Shown: positions 1 to 5,976 of the stretch, piece by piece
How positions within the stretch are numbered: position 1 is the first letter of the stretch
Layout: each line of letters opens with the position of its first letter
Assembly: GCA_022561955.1 (NCBI GenBank)
Contig: JADFQF010000044.1
Coordinates: 1-8,477, forward strand
Length of the DNA stretch: 8,477 nt
Source: Chloroflexota bacterium
Lineage (GTDB): Bacteria > Chloroflexota > Dehalococcoidia > SAR202 > UBA11138
Reading direction: 5' to 3'
The notes under the pieces: model-generated
Seen by the model: the letters and a program-made list of their open reading frames with translations, nothing else
Database searches by the model: none
Told to the model about the DNA's origin: nothing
Program-made: the position numbers and the translations under genes

Positions 1-319
1 CGACCTCCTTCGCCTCTTCGACGGTCTCGCAATACGGTGCGAGGATGCCCGATGCGCCGGCGTCCAGCGCCATGGTCACATAGTGAGAGCGCGGAATCGG
101 AATTCGGACGATGGGCACGACGCCGCTGTAGTTGAAAGCCGCAAGAAAATCGGCGACGTCGTCCCTGCCGCGGGGCGAATGCTCGGTATCGATTATCACG
201 TAATCGAGTCCGAATGCCGACATGGTCGTCGACCAACGCGGGTTCTGGCTCATGCTAAGCATGGTGCCGTAAATAATTCCGCCCGAGTGCACTTTTCTCT
301 TAAGCTCTTCGCCGTTCAT
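1..319 (-). CDS. HpcH/HpaI-family aldolase, N-terminal part (cut by window edge)
   Basis: This frame starts at ATG 319 on the minus strand and stays open to the window edge, giving 106 residues; the C-terminal half lies outside. It reads like class II HpcH/HpaI aldolases, which cleave or form 2-keto-3-deoxy acids with pyruvate and a divalent metal in the cytoplasm. The visible family signatures are IDTEHSPRG at residues 43-51, matching the DGEHAPN block with the catalytic His (His47), and VPIVRIP at 68-74 with the pyruvate-binding Arg (Arg72). LDAGASGILAPYCET at 85-99 is the usual barrel strand before the metal ligands, which would be encoded past the edge. An AAGGGGG Shine-Dalgarno lies 6-7 bases before the ATG. 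The exact substrate cannot be read from the fragment. Its own promoter is at 395-422, so it is not in an operon with the divergent secreted-protein gene. Confidence 0.88.
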   Translation of the reverse strand, partial: MNGEELKRKVHSGGIIYGTMLSMSQNPRWSTTMSAFGLDYVIIDTEHSPRGRDDVADFLAAFNYSGVVPIVRIPIPRSHYVTMALDAGASGILAPYCETVEEAKEV

Positions 320-342
320 CTAGTCCCCCTTCGCTTAGGTTA

Positions 343-383
343 ATTATCGGGTTTTCATTTACCGTCGACTGCCCGAGGATAAT
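343..383 (-). other. possible hairpin in the aldolase 5' leader
   Basis: ATTATCGGG (343-351) and CCCG-agg-ATAAT (372-383) are complementary apart from a 3-base bulge, so the leader RNA could form a 9-bp bulged stem with a 20-base loop that contains GTCGAC. The element lies between the predicted start site and the start codon. No known riboswitch class is recognised; it may be chance. Confidence 0.25.
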
Positions 384-394
384 CGAACATGATG

Positions 395-422
395 ATTTTA
401 TCCCTACTTAGACAGGTGTCAA
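395..422 (-). promoter_or_regulatory. sigma70-type promoter of the aldolase gene
   Basis: On the minus strand, TTGACA (422 to 417, full -35 match) is followed by a 16-base spacer and TAAAAT (400 to 395, five of six -10 bases). Transcription would start near 388, leaving a leader of about 70 bases before the aldolase ATG at 319. Confidence 0.65.
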
Positions 423-514
423 GGGAAGTGGACTCCTGTCGCACTCATGCAGGCAGTTACAAAACTTAAACTCAAAAAAGGCTAATAGAGGTCTCAAAAC
501 TGGGAGGACTTTAC

Positions 515-556
515 GTGGCGGCGTGCAATACTGTCTCGAGGGGACATATCGCCTGA
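515..556 (+). other. possible 13-codon leader ORF with strong Shine-Dalgarno
   Basis: A GTG at 515 sits 7 bases after GGAGG (503-507, within GGGAGGA), the best ribosome site in this gap. It opens a 13-codon frame (GTG-Ala-Ala-Cys-Asn-Thr...Ile-Ala) ending in TGA at 554-556, some 44 bases before the secreted-protein start and out of frame with it. It could be a translated leader or a chance match. The rest of 423-599 is AT-rich early on and shows no convincing promoter or RNA gene. Confidence 0.25.
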
Positions 557-599
557 ATATTAGTGGGATCGAAGTATTTACAAACTGGTGTGGGGCCCG

Positions 600-2834
600 A
601 TGAAGCCAAGGGTACGTCTGATGGAGTTGACCGCCGTCCATAGGCCGATTTCCGCCTTCATCGTGGCTATCGCACTGTTCTTCGTAGCGTCGTTTTCCGC
701 CGGTCCCGTGAATGCCGCTGCGCCCCCACAGCCTACTGTTCCCGGGATTTTGCTAACCGACATAGATGTCAAGGATACCAAGGACAATATACGGGACCTG
801 TTTGAACCGGCCGAGCCTGTCATGGTCGAGGTGGTAATCACCGACACCAGGTTCCTGGTCGACGTGAGTGACGACGACCCCAACATCTCTCAGGACTATA
901 TAGTCGTCTTGAACGTCTTCGGACCCCGTGATATACCCCTCTACGATAGCCTCGAAGAAGAGGAAGAAAGCATAGAGATCTCTTCTTTGCCTGAGGAGCA
1001 GCAGGTCGTCGCCTTTCGATGGAAGATACCGTTGATCGCAAGGCGAGGCGGCTATGACGTTTTCGTAAGCATCCGGAAGCTCGATGAACCGCTGACCGTC
1101 ATTGATGAGGTCGATGACGGTTTCTTCGTCGAGGTAAACGCTGAGCTGTTCGTGTCAAAGTTTCTCGTTGACTTTGGCCTTGTCGAAGAAGACGATACGC
1201 CGTCGGAGAACATCATCGTTGCGAATGCAGCAGATGGAATCCTCGTGTGGAAGATCACCGAATACCCCGAAGACTGGCTAGACCTGGTCTCGCCGGATCT
1301 GCACCAGACTCAGCTGGATACGGGAAGGATTACCCTGAGAGTGCTGGAGACGGCGCTTCTGGGTGAATTCCGGGGGGAGCTTGTTATTGAGTCCAACGCC
1401 GGGGACAAGGACATCACGATAATGGCTTCCATAGACCGTAACCCCGACGGCGACTTTACGCGAATTCGAGCTCAAGACAACAGTGTAAAGCCCGGCGAAT
1501 TAATAGACTTCGTTTTCCGCATCGTGAACGAGGGCGACGTAGATATAGACTATCGCGCCATATTCTCCATAGTGAGCCCATCGGGCTCCGTGATTTACAA
1601 CAGCAACTTCGTGGGAGAAGACCTTCTAATACACGTCCCTTCGGGATATGAGTCCAACAATACGACCTTCACGTGGGCTGTCCCTTATGGCTCTCTGCCG
1701 GGCGAATACATGATTACGGCACAGCTTAGGAATTACCACGACTGGGAGATGGACCCGTTTGTGCCGAAGAATGAAGGGGACGTATTCAAAGTCGAGCGTG
1801 GACCGCTCATCTCTGCCTCTCCCGGGTCATGGGCGTTCGGAACCATCATCTCGGGCGATACGCCGTCCGCGGGATTCGATGTCGTCAACGATGGCCGAGG
1901 CACCATAGAATGGGAGATAAGCAACTGGCCCACATGGATAGAACTCCTCAGGCCAACGGGGCCCGTTTTGGGGGAAGGCACCATTCAGATCAGGGTTAGG
2001 GGCGACACCCCCGCCTCCTCCCTCGCGGGCGCTATAGAGATAAGCTCAAACGGGGGCCCCATGAGCATACCGATTTCGACACACGTGCTCCCTCCGCCCA
2101 CGCCAACGATCAGCGTGGCTGCAGTGCTGGCCCAGGTAGCCACTCCTACGCCGTCGCCCACCAACACGCCTCGCCCCACCATCACGCCGAATCGCGTGGC
2201 CCCACCGACTGCCACGCCATCCAGGCCTGCCATCTTTAACGGCGCCATCGCGGTCGACGGCAATGTCCTCTCGGGGGGCGCTAGACTGGTGGCGGTCATA
2301 GGGGACTACGAGACTTTTCCGGCCCTCATTCAGGACCGACGGTATATAAACCTCGTCATTTCGCCTCCAGACCAGAGCTATGTCGGCGAGGAAATTACCT
2401 TCCTTTTGGATGGCGTGCCTTCGGAGCCGCCGCTATCTTCGGTCCACTTCCTTCCCGGACAGGACAGGACGATAAATCTCAGCTTCGTTGTACCATCTTC
2501 GGCGGCCGGTACACCGACACCCCTCAGGCCGACCGCCACGGCCCTCGTCCCAAGCTCTCCGCTAGTAGCGGCCGTGCCGACGGTCACGCCAACGCCTCCA
2601 CCACGGACCGCCGTGCCCGAAGTGCCTCCTGTGCTGGTGGTTGTCGTGGAGCCTCAGGTGCCGATACCCAGTGGTGCGGATGGTGACGTCGATCAACCTT
2701 CGTCCGGAGGCTGCAGCCGCACGACGGAGATTTCACTAGGCGCGGCACTCGGAAACGGGTTGCTGCTGTTGGGGCCTCTGGGATTGATCGCCGCGCTAAA
2801 AACTCGCAGGCGGACAAACAGGCTAAAGAGGTAG
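600..2834 (+). CDS. secreted, C-terminally anchored multidomain beta protein (BACON-like repeats)
   Basis: From ATG 600 this encodes 744 residues. GTG 588 and ATG 621 are in-frame alternatives; 621 has AAGGG 8 bases upstream and 600 has a G-rich stretch just before it. All three keep a signal peptide: a basic start, the hydrophobic core ISAFIVAIALFFVASFSAG, and a likely cut after PVNA. Numbering from 588, an Ig-like region (~50-183) is followed by a BACON-like module (~184-281, with WLDLVSP), then a second Ig-like region (~283-403) and a second BACON-like module (~405-500, with WIELLRP). Next come a TPTPSPTNTPRPTITP linker (~502-546), a beta domain of a kind common in Chloroflexota (~547-636) and another Pro/Thr linker. 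The tail is SGGC, a hydrophobic helix (~716-737) and RRR, resembling C-terminal sorting signals such as GlyGly- or MYXO-CTERM. Binding to carbohydrate or another surface ligand is a guess. No catalytic motif was seen. Confidence 0.85.
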   Translation: MKPRVRLMELTAVHRPISAFIVAIALFFVASFSAGPVNAAAPPQPTVPGILLTDIDVKDTKDNIRDLFEPAEPVMVEVVITDTRFLVDVSDDDPNISQDYIVVLNVFGPRDIPLYDSLEEEEESIEISSLPEEQQVVAFRWKIPLIARRGGYDVFVSIRKLDEPLTVIDEVDDGFFVEVNAELFVSKFLVDFGLVEEDDTPSENIIVANAADGILVWKITEYPEDWLDLVSPDLHQTQLDTGRITLRVLETALLGEFRGELVIESNAGDKDITIMASIDRNPDGDFTRIRAQDNSVKPGELIDFVFRIVNEGDVDIDYRAIFSIVSPSGSVIYNSNFVGEDLLIHVPSGYESNNTTFTWAVPYGSLPGEYMITAQLRNYHDWEMDPFVPKNEGDVFKVERGPLISASPGSWAFGTIISGDTPSAGFDVVNDGRGTIEWEISNWPTWIELLRPTGPVLGEGTIQIRVRGDTPASSLAGAIEISSNGGPMSIPISTHVLPPPTPTISVAAVLAQVATPTPSPTNTPRPTITPNRVAPPTATPSRPAIFNGAIAVDGNVLSGGARLVAVIGDYETFPALIQDRRYINLVISPPDQSYVGEEITFLLDGVPSEPPLSSVHFLPGQDRTINLSFVVPSSAAGTPTPLRPTATALVPSSPLVAAVPTVTPTPPPRTAVPEVPPVLVVVVEPQVPIPSGADGDVDQPSSGGCSRTTEISLGAALGNGLLLLGPLGLIAALKTRRRTNRLKR

Positions 2835-2860
2835 GAGGGCCGGTGGCGCGCCTACCCCTC
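2835..2860. terminator. weak candidate bidirectional terminator hairpin
   Basis: Between the two convergent stop codons, GAGG (2835-2838) pairs with CCTC (2857-2860), and GGTGG (2842-2846) pairs with CTACC (2852-2856) around a 5-base loop, with a 3-base bulge. No U-tract follows on either strand, so intrinsic termination is uncertain. Position is the main argument. Confidence 0.3.
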
Positions 2861-2864
2861 GCCC

Positions 2865-3311
2865 TTATTCCACGAAGACTTTGACCTTGTGCTCACCGTT
2901 CTCGACGTCGATTTCGAGCTCGCTAAGCGCCGAAATCAGCTTGTCCAGCTCGTCACCATCTAGGCGTCTCACGTCCAGGTCAATGCCGTTTTCTCGGAGG
3001 GCCTCATTGACCTTATCCGCAACGCCGCCGGGTATCAGGGCGGGAAGCCTCATGCCTGCTCGGATCAAGGCCATCGGCACACGCAAGTTGACGCGCTCGC
3101 CGGACTCCTCCGCTCCAGCCTGAGAGCCGGGTTCAACGACGACACGCAGATATTTGGGAGGGTGAGTCGTCTCGTTTTCCCTTCTGGTATTGCGTTCCGA
3201 GCGTCGTGAAGACGCGTTGCCGGCCAGACTGAGCAGGCGCTCGGCTTCGTCCACACTTATCTTGCCTTCTGAGAGAAGGTCCAGGACTCTTCTTCTACTG
3301 TCCTCGTTCAT
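2865..3311 (-). CDS. SHOCT-like domain protein, last gene of the DUF2089/DUF4097 operon
   Basis: This 148-residue protein starts at ATG 3311, 7 bases after AAGGA. The N-terminus (RRRVLDLLSEGKISVDEAE, residues 6-24) is the SHOCT-like helical module found in YvlB/LiaX-type and DUF2089-type proteins. A charged linker (~31-52) follows, then a compact domain: strand YLRVVVEPG (54-62), VNLRVPMALIRAGMRLPALIP (74-94), a helix with NGIDLDVRRLDGDELDKL, and a closing strand HKVKVFVE. There is no signal peptide or membrane helix, so it is probably cytoplasmic or peripheral. It lies 60 bases after the DUF4097 gene, in the same direction, and is taken as the last operon member. Its biochemical role is unknown; a structural or sensing partner of the DUF4097 protein is inferred from context. 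Confidence 0.82.
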   Translation of the reverse strand: MNEDSRRRVLDLLSEGKISVDEAERLLSLAGNASSRRSERNTRRENETTHPPKYLRVVVEPGSQAGAEESGERVNLRVPMALIRAGMRLPALIPGGVADKVNEALRENGIDLDVRRLDGDELDKLISALSELEIDVENGEHKVKVFVE

Positions 3312-3371
3312 TTAACTATCCTTCCGGCCTGACGCCGCATCCGCACAGGTACGCCCTCGACGTGCAAAGGG

Positions 3372-4340
3372 CTATTCGATGAGCACCGAACCGTTCGTGG
3401 TCCGGATAAAAAGCTCCCCGTCCCCCTCTCCAATCGTGGCCACCAGGTGGTTCTTGTCTTGCGACGCGACGTTCGAGGCGGGCAACTCCGACCGTACCCT
3501 ACCGTTAGAGGTACGCGCGTCGATCCTCAGGCTCGGCTCTCCGGCGAGCTTTACGTGTACGCTGCCGTTGGACGATTCAAGCCTGCAGGCCGTGCCATGC
3601 GGCAGCTCACCTTCTAGAACGATTGACCCGTTTGTTGTCGATGCCTGGAAGGCGCCGCGCACGTCAGTGAGCTTGATGGAGCCGTTGGAATTTCTTATCT
3701 CACCATCGCCCTCCATGCCGTTGACCTCCACGCGTCCGTTGCTGGTCCGAATGTCGTGGCGGCCCTTCACGTTCTCCAAGAGTATACGGCCGTTGCTTGT
3801 CCTGACGGGACCGGAGCCTTCAATGCCGCGAAGCTCGATAGACCCGTTGCTGGTCGTGAGATCGACACTGGTAGCCGCGGGAGTCGTAACGGTAATTTCG
3901 GCGCCCGGAGACCGGCCGAACAGGTCCATCCCTCCGCTCTTGCGTTTGGCCTCGATAGTCACGGTGTCGCCTTCCTGGGCGGCCTCGAAAACGACCCTCG
4001 AGGCCCTCTTGATTTTGGCATTCATCTGAATCACACCGTCGGCGCCCGCTTCGACACGGACGCGGCCGTTAAACCCCCTTACGATCAGGTTGGGGGACTC
4101 GCCCACCGTGAAGGTCTCCTCACGAGTGCTCGGCGGCTTTTCTTCGGGCCCGTCATTATCTCCCGAAGCCTCGACCGGAGGCAGGAAAACCGTCTCCCGC
4201 CGCTCCACGTCGACGGCCCCCGGGACGGCTCCGGGGCTGGACTCGCTGGTTTCGATGGCGTCGATGAGGCGCTCCGCTTCAGCCGTCGTTATCTTGCCGG
4301 CCGCTACTAGATCCAGCACCCGTCTGCGGTCTCCGTTCAT
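3372..4340 (-). CDS. SHOCT-like plus DUF4097 beta-solenoid protein (YvlB/LiaX-like)
   Basis: This 322-residue protein starts at ATG 4340, 5 bases after GAGGAG. Residues 4-30 (RRRVLDLVAAGKITTAEAE...) are the SHOCT-like module, 31-75 an acidic, Pro-rich linker, and ~76-322 a DUF4097 beta-solenoid. The solenoid carries a recurring (S/T)NG(S/R)(I/V) turn, at residues 165, 183, 201, 219 and 237 (position of Asn) with an exact 18-residue pitch, and again near 258, 279 and 316. Related proteins include YvlB of the sigma-W-controlled yvl operon in Bacillus and LiaX of Enterococcus, which senses cell-envelope-active peptides. An envelope-stress role here is inferred from that kinship and from the adjacent membrane protein and HTH regulator. 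No signal peptide or membrane segment is visible, so membrane contact would need a partner. It follows the membrane-protein gene by 23 bases. Confidence 0.88.
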   Translation of the reverse strand: MNGDRRRVLDLVAAGKITTAEAERLIDAIETSESSPGAVPGAVDVERRETVFLPPVEASGDNDGPEEKPPSTREETFTVGESPNLIVRGFNGRVRVEAGADGVIQMNAKIKRASRVVFEAAQEGDTVTIEAKRKSGGMDLFGRSPGAEITVTTPAATSVDLTTSNGSIELRGIEGSGPVRTSNGRILLENVKGRHDIRTSNGRVEVNGMEGDGEIRNSNGSIKLTDVRGAFQASTTNGSIVLEGELPHGTACRLESSNGSVHVKLAGEPSLRIDARTSNGRVRSELPASNVASQDKNHLVATIGEGDGELFIRTTNGSVLIE

Positions 4341-4363
4341 TACAGCTCCTCATTCACTCGGGG

Positions 4364-4642
4364 TCATCGAAAATGGACGTAAACAATCTGTGATTCATAC
4401 TGAACATTAATCTCGAGGCCCCTTAGCGAGCATAAAATGCGAAATATGACCGGTCCCGCCAGTAGCAACGGCCTCCCCCATCCCATGGGCCAGAGGACTG
4501 CCGCCGTCACGAGGAGGAGCGGAGCCAATAGCAGCGCCAGAACAAAGAAGACGGGCCAGACCAACACCAGGGGAAGCCAAAGGCCGAGTCGGTGTCCTTC
4601 GCCCCTGATTCTTAGTTGCAGTATCGACGGTGGAAACATCAT
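4364..4642 (-). CDS. small two-segment membrane protein of the DUF2089/DUF4097 operon
   Basis: The protein has 92 residues, and the first of two consecutive ATG codons overlaps the regulator stop (ATGA at 4642-4639), which implies translational coupling. A short basic N-terminus leads into a long hydrophobic stretch at ~20-52 (LGLWLPLVLVWPVFFVLALLL...) and a second one at ~57-72 (RPLLLAGPVIFRILCSL). A polar tail, RGLEINVQYESQIVYVHFR, probably forms beta strands in the cytoplasm. Small proteins of this shape commonly sit beside DUF2089 and DUF4097 genes in Chloroflexota and other phyla, but I know of no assigned function. It is a reasonable candidate for the membrane anchor or sensor of the module; that is inference. 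Confidence 0.8.
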   Translation of the reverse strand: MMFPPSILQLRIRGEGHRLGLWLPLVLVWPVFFVLALLLAPLLLVTAAVLWPMGWGRPLLLAGPVIFRILCSLRGLEINVQYESQIVYVHFR

Positions 4643-5001
4643 CGCGACATTCTATCGATGGCTTCGTTGACGGTTATCTCTCCGCTCTCCAGCTCATCCA
4701 GGACCTGCGAATGGGACTCCGACGGGACCGCCTCCACCAGTTGGAACCGGTCAGCGAGGCTATTGAGCCTGTTCTTTATGGTTGGATAGCTGACGCCAAA
4801 GGTCCGCTCCATCTCCTTGATAGACCCGTGGCCGCGAACGAAGGCCATAACGAATACCTGGTCCTCCGCGGGAAGGCGGGCCAGGGGCGGGAGCTCGAAG
4901 CTGCCCTCGACGGCTATGTCCGTTCCCTCCAGCCGAACCCTCTCCACGATTATTGGAGCGCCCTGGGTCAGCTTCGTAAGCTCTTGCCAGTCTCTAGCCA
5001 T
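4639..5001 (-). CDS. DUF2089-family HTH regulator lacking the zinc ribbon
   Basis: This 120-residue protein starts at ATG 5001, 8 bases after GAGG. The DUF2089 core is clear: VEGSFELPPLARLPAEDQ (31-48), then an HTH region FVRGHGSIKEMERTFGVS (54-71) followed by YPTIKNRLNSL (72-82). The C-terminus (VLDELESGEITVNEAIDRM, 100-118) is a SHOCT-like module that recurs at the N-termini of the two downstream soluble proteins. Typical DUF2089 proteins carry CxxC zinc-binding pairs in the N-terminal part; this one has no cysteine at all, so that end cannot bind zinc in the usual way. It is probably the operon's DNA-binding regulator and may bind the repeated boxes upstream, which is inference. It lies 34 bases after the first gene and overlaps the next by ATGA. 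Confidence 0.85.
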   Translation of the reverse strand: MARDWQELTKLTQGAPIIVERVRLEGTDIAVEGSFELPPLARLPAEDQVFVMAFVRGHGSIKEMERTFGVSYPTIKNRLNSLADRFQLVEAVPSESHSQVLDELESGEITVNEAIDRMSR

Positions 5002-5035
5002 TTTTCGTGCCTCGCCGGTTATTTTCGGGCATGTA

Positions 5036-5266
5036 CTAACCGATATTGAGCCCAGGGCCGTAGGTTGGAGCTCCCGGCCTCGATTTCAGCTTCGTGCCGA
5101 GCCTGATGAGCGTGTCGCCAAGCCTGGTCAGCCACACATCGAGCGGAAGCGCGTCCGGAGGTTTCTCATGCGGGGACCGGCGCGCCTCGAACGTACGCTC
5201 CGCCTCCTCGAGAAGCCTGCGACGCTCCTGGTCTGCTATACGAAGATTCAATATCGGGTCCAACAT
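5036..5266 (-). CDS. small helical protein, first gene of the operon
   Basis: I choose ATG 5266 (76 residues) because AGGAAGAGG lies about 6 bases upstream and the promoter at 5313-5341 would start transcription near 5306. A longer frame from ATG 5332 or TTG 5341 would begin inside or before that promoter and has no good ribosome site. The N-terminal half is a charged helix (LRIADQERRRLLEEAERTFEA split over 8-28), then a Pro-rich linker, then an amphipathic helix VWLTRLGDTLIRLGTKLKSR (44-63) that could lie on a membrane surface. The tail is Gly/Pro-rich. The shape resembles short unassigned proteins often placed in Chloroflexota regulatory operons. The function is not known; shared transcription with the DUF2089 regulator suggests a role in the same response. 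Confidence 0.65.
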   Translation of the reverse strand: MLDPILNLRIADQERRRLLEEAERTFEARRSPHEKPPDALPLDVWLTRLGDTLIRLGTKLKSRPGAPTYGPGLNIG

Positions 5267-5312
5267 CAAATTCCTCTTCCTCGACTGCCCTTGCCCTGTG
5301 CGGTACACGTCC

Positions 5313-5341
5313 ACTATATCCGATAAGTTCATTTTAAGCAA
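5313..5341 (-). promoter_or_regulatory. sigma70-type promoter of the five-gene leftward operon
   Basis: On the minus strand TTGCTT (5341 to 5336, four of six -35 bases), a 17-base spacer and TATAGT (5318 to 5313, five of six -10 bases) form a good promoter. The expected start near 5306 leaves a leader of ~40 bases to ATG 5266. An 18-bp repeated box fills nearly the whole spacer and overlaps the -10, a classic repressor position. Confidence 0.65.
5316..5333. repeat. 18-bp box, copy 1 (within the promoter spacer)
   Basis: ATATCCGATAAGTTCATT on the plus strand matches copy 2 at 16 of 18 positions. Its core TATCCGATA is a palindrome around one central base, as expected for a dimeric DNA-binding protein. 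It overlaps the -10 of the operon promoter. Confidence 0.6.
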
Positions 5342-5394
5342 TCTTTTTATTAATATTATTAAGTTATATATTCACTTTTTAATGTTTACAGGGC

Positions 5395-5412
5395 ATATCG
5401 GATAAGTTAATT
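5395..5412. repeat. 18-bp box, copy 2 (upstream)
   Basis: ATATCGGATAAGTTAATT, a direct repeat of copy 1 with offset 79 bp (about 7.5 helical turns), lies across an AT-rich stretch. The palindromic core is TATCGGATA. It could be an upstream operator or activator site, or serve a rightward promoter; TTTACA at 5385-5390 precedes it, but no good -10 follows. Confidence 0.55.
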
Positions 5413-5469
5413 GATTTTCCGGTCCTGCCGTATGCGGCCGAAGAACCACCGTACGGCTATCGCTCACGC

Positions 5470-5499
5470 TTGACACAAGATACGAGGCATGGGCACAAT
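5470..5499 (+). promoter_or_regulatory. probable promoter of the ImmA-like gene
   Basis: TTGACA (5470-5475, full match), an 18-base spacer and CACAAT (5494-5499, four of six) precede the gene. The predicted start near 5506 lies about 27 bases before the TTG codon at 5533, which supports that start over the TTG at 5470 that is itself part of the -35. Confidence 0.5.
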
Positions 5500-5532
5500 A
5501 AAGAACATTCGTTCTGTTACAAGAGGCAGGGA

Positions 5533-5976
5533 TTGCACGCAAAGCTAAGGGCCGCCGAGCTATGGCACAGGTATGAATTGAGTCTTCCCGTGGACATCAA
5601 GCTGGTCGTGGCCAGCCTGGGTCTCGAGGTCGTTACGTTCCCCTTCCAGGGCAGGGTTAAAGAGGCGATAATCGAAGGCGTCATAGGCGTCCGCCCGGGA
5701 CTTTCACGGCCGTGGTTCCGCTGGCTCGTCGCCCACGCCGTCGGGCATCATATGCTGCACGTCGGAACGAGCTTCTACTTTTCCTCGTGGCAGTGGGTGA
5801 ACCACGCCAAGGCCGAGAGGCAGGCGGAGGAGTTTGCCGCCTGGTTCCTGGGCGGTCCGCAGGGCTGGCGCTACGCCCCTGACGATCTGGTCATACCCGC
5901 GGAGAAGGCCCAACTCGTCAGGACCGTTACAGGAGGGCGCGGCGAGGTGCCGATGGACCTGCAGGAGTCCGGCTAG
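5533..5976 (+). CDS. ImmA/IrrE-like protein with altered HEXXH motif
   Basis: From TTG 5533 (AAGAGG 6 bases upstream, promoter just before) this encodes 147 residues; a frame from TTG 5470 would add 21 residues overlapping the promoter. ImmA/IrrE proteins are zinc peptidases that cleave XRE-type repressors, as ImmA does to ImmR of ICEBs1. The fold is recognisable: an N-terminal helix with LSLPVDIKLVVASLGLEV (16-33), strand VIGVRPGL, the helix WLVAHAVGHHMLH (64-76), and a third-ligand helix AERQAEEFAAWFL (94-106) with Glu95 in the usual E-x-x-A-x-x-F-A context. The motif reads HAVGH (68-72): both zinc histidines are kept but the catalytic Glu is Ala69. It may therefore bind metal without cleaving, or use another base. 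It faces the XRE gene and overlaps it by 4 bases. Confidence 0.78.
   Translation: MHAKLRAAELWHRYELSLPVDIKLVVASLGLEVVTFPFQGRVKEAIIEGVIGVRPGLSRPWFRWLVAHAVGHHMLHVGTSFYFSSWQWVNHAKAERQAEEFAAWFLGGPQGWRYAPDDLVIPAEKAQLVRTVTGGRGEVPMDLQESG

Noticed and set aside
3379..4310. Long plus-strand frames (216 and 184 residues) opposite the DUF4097 gene
   Set aside because: They are mirror frames of a clear, repeat-containing protein on the other strand, with no ribosome site and no recognisable domains.
5267..5341. Longer N-terminus for the first operon gene (start at ATG 5332 or TTG 5341)
   Set aside because: It would place the start upstream of the predicted transcription start and has no good Shine-Dalgarno, whereas ATG 5266 has AGGAAGAGG at good spacing.
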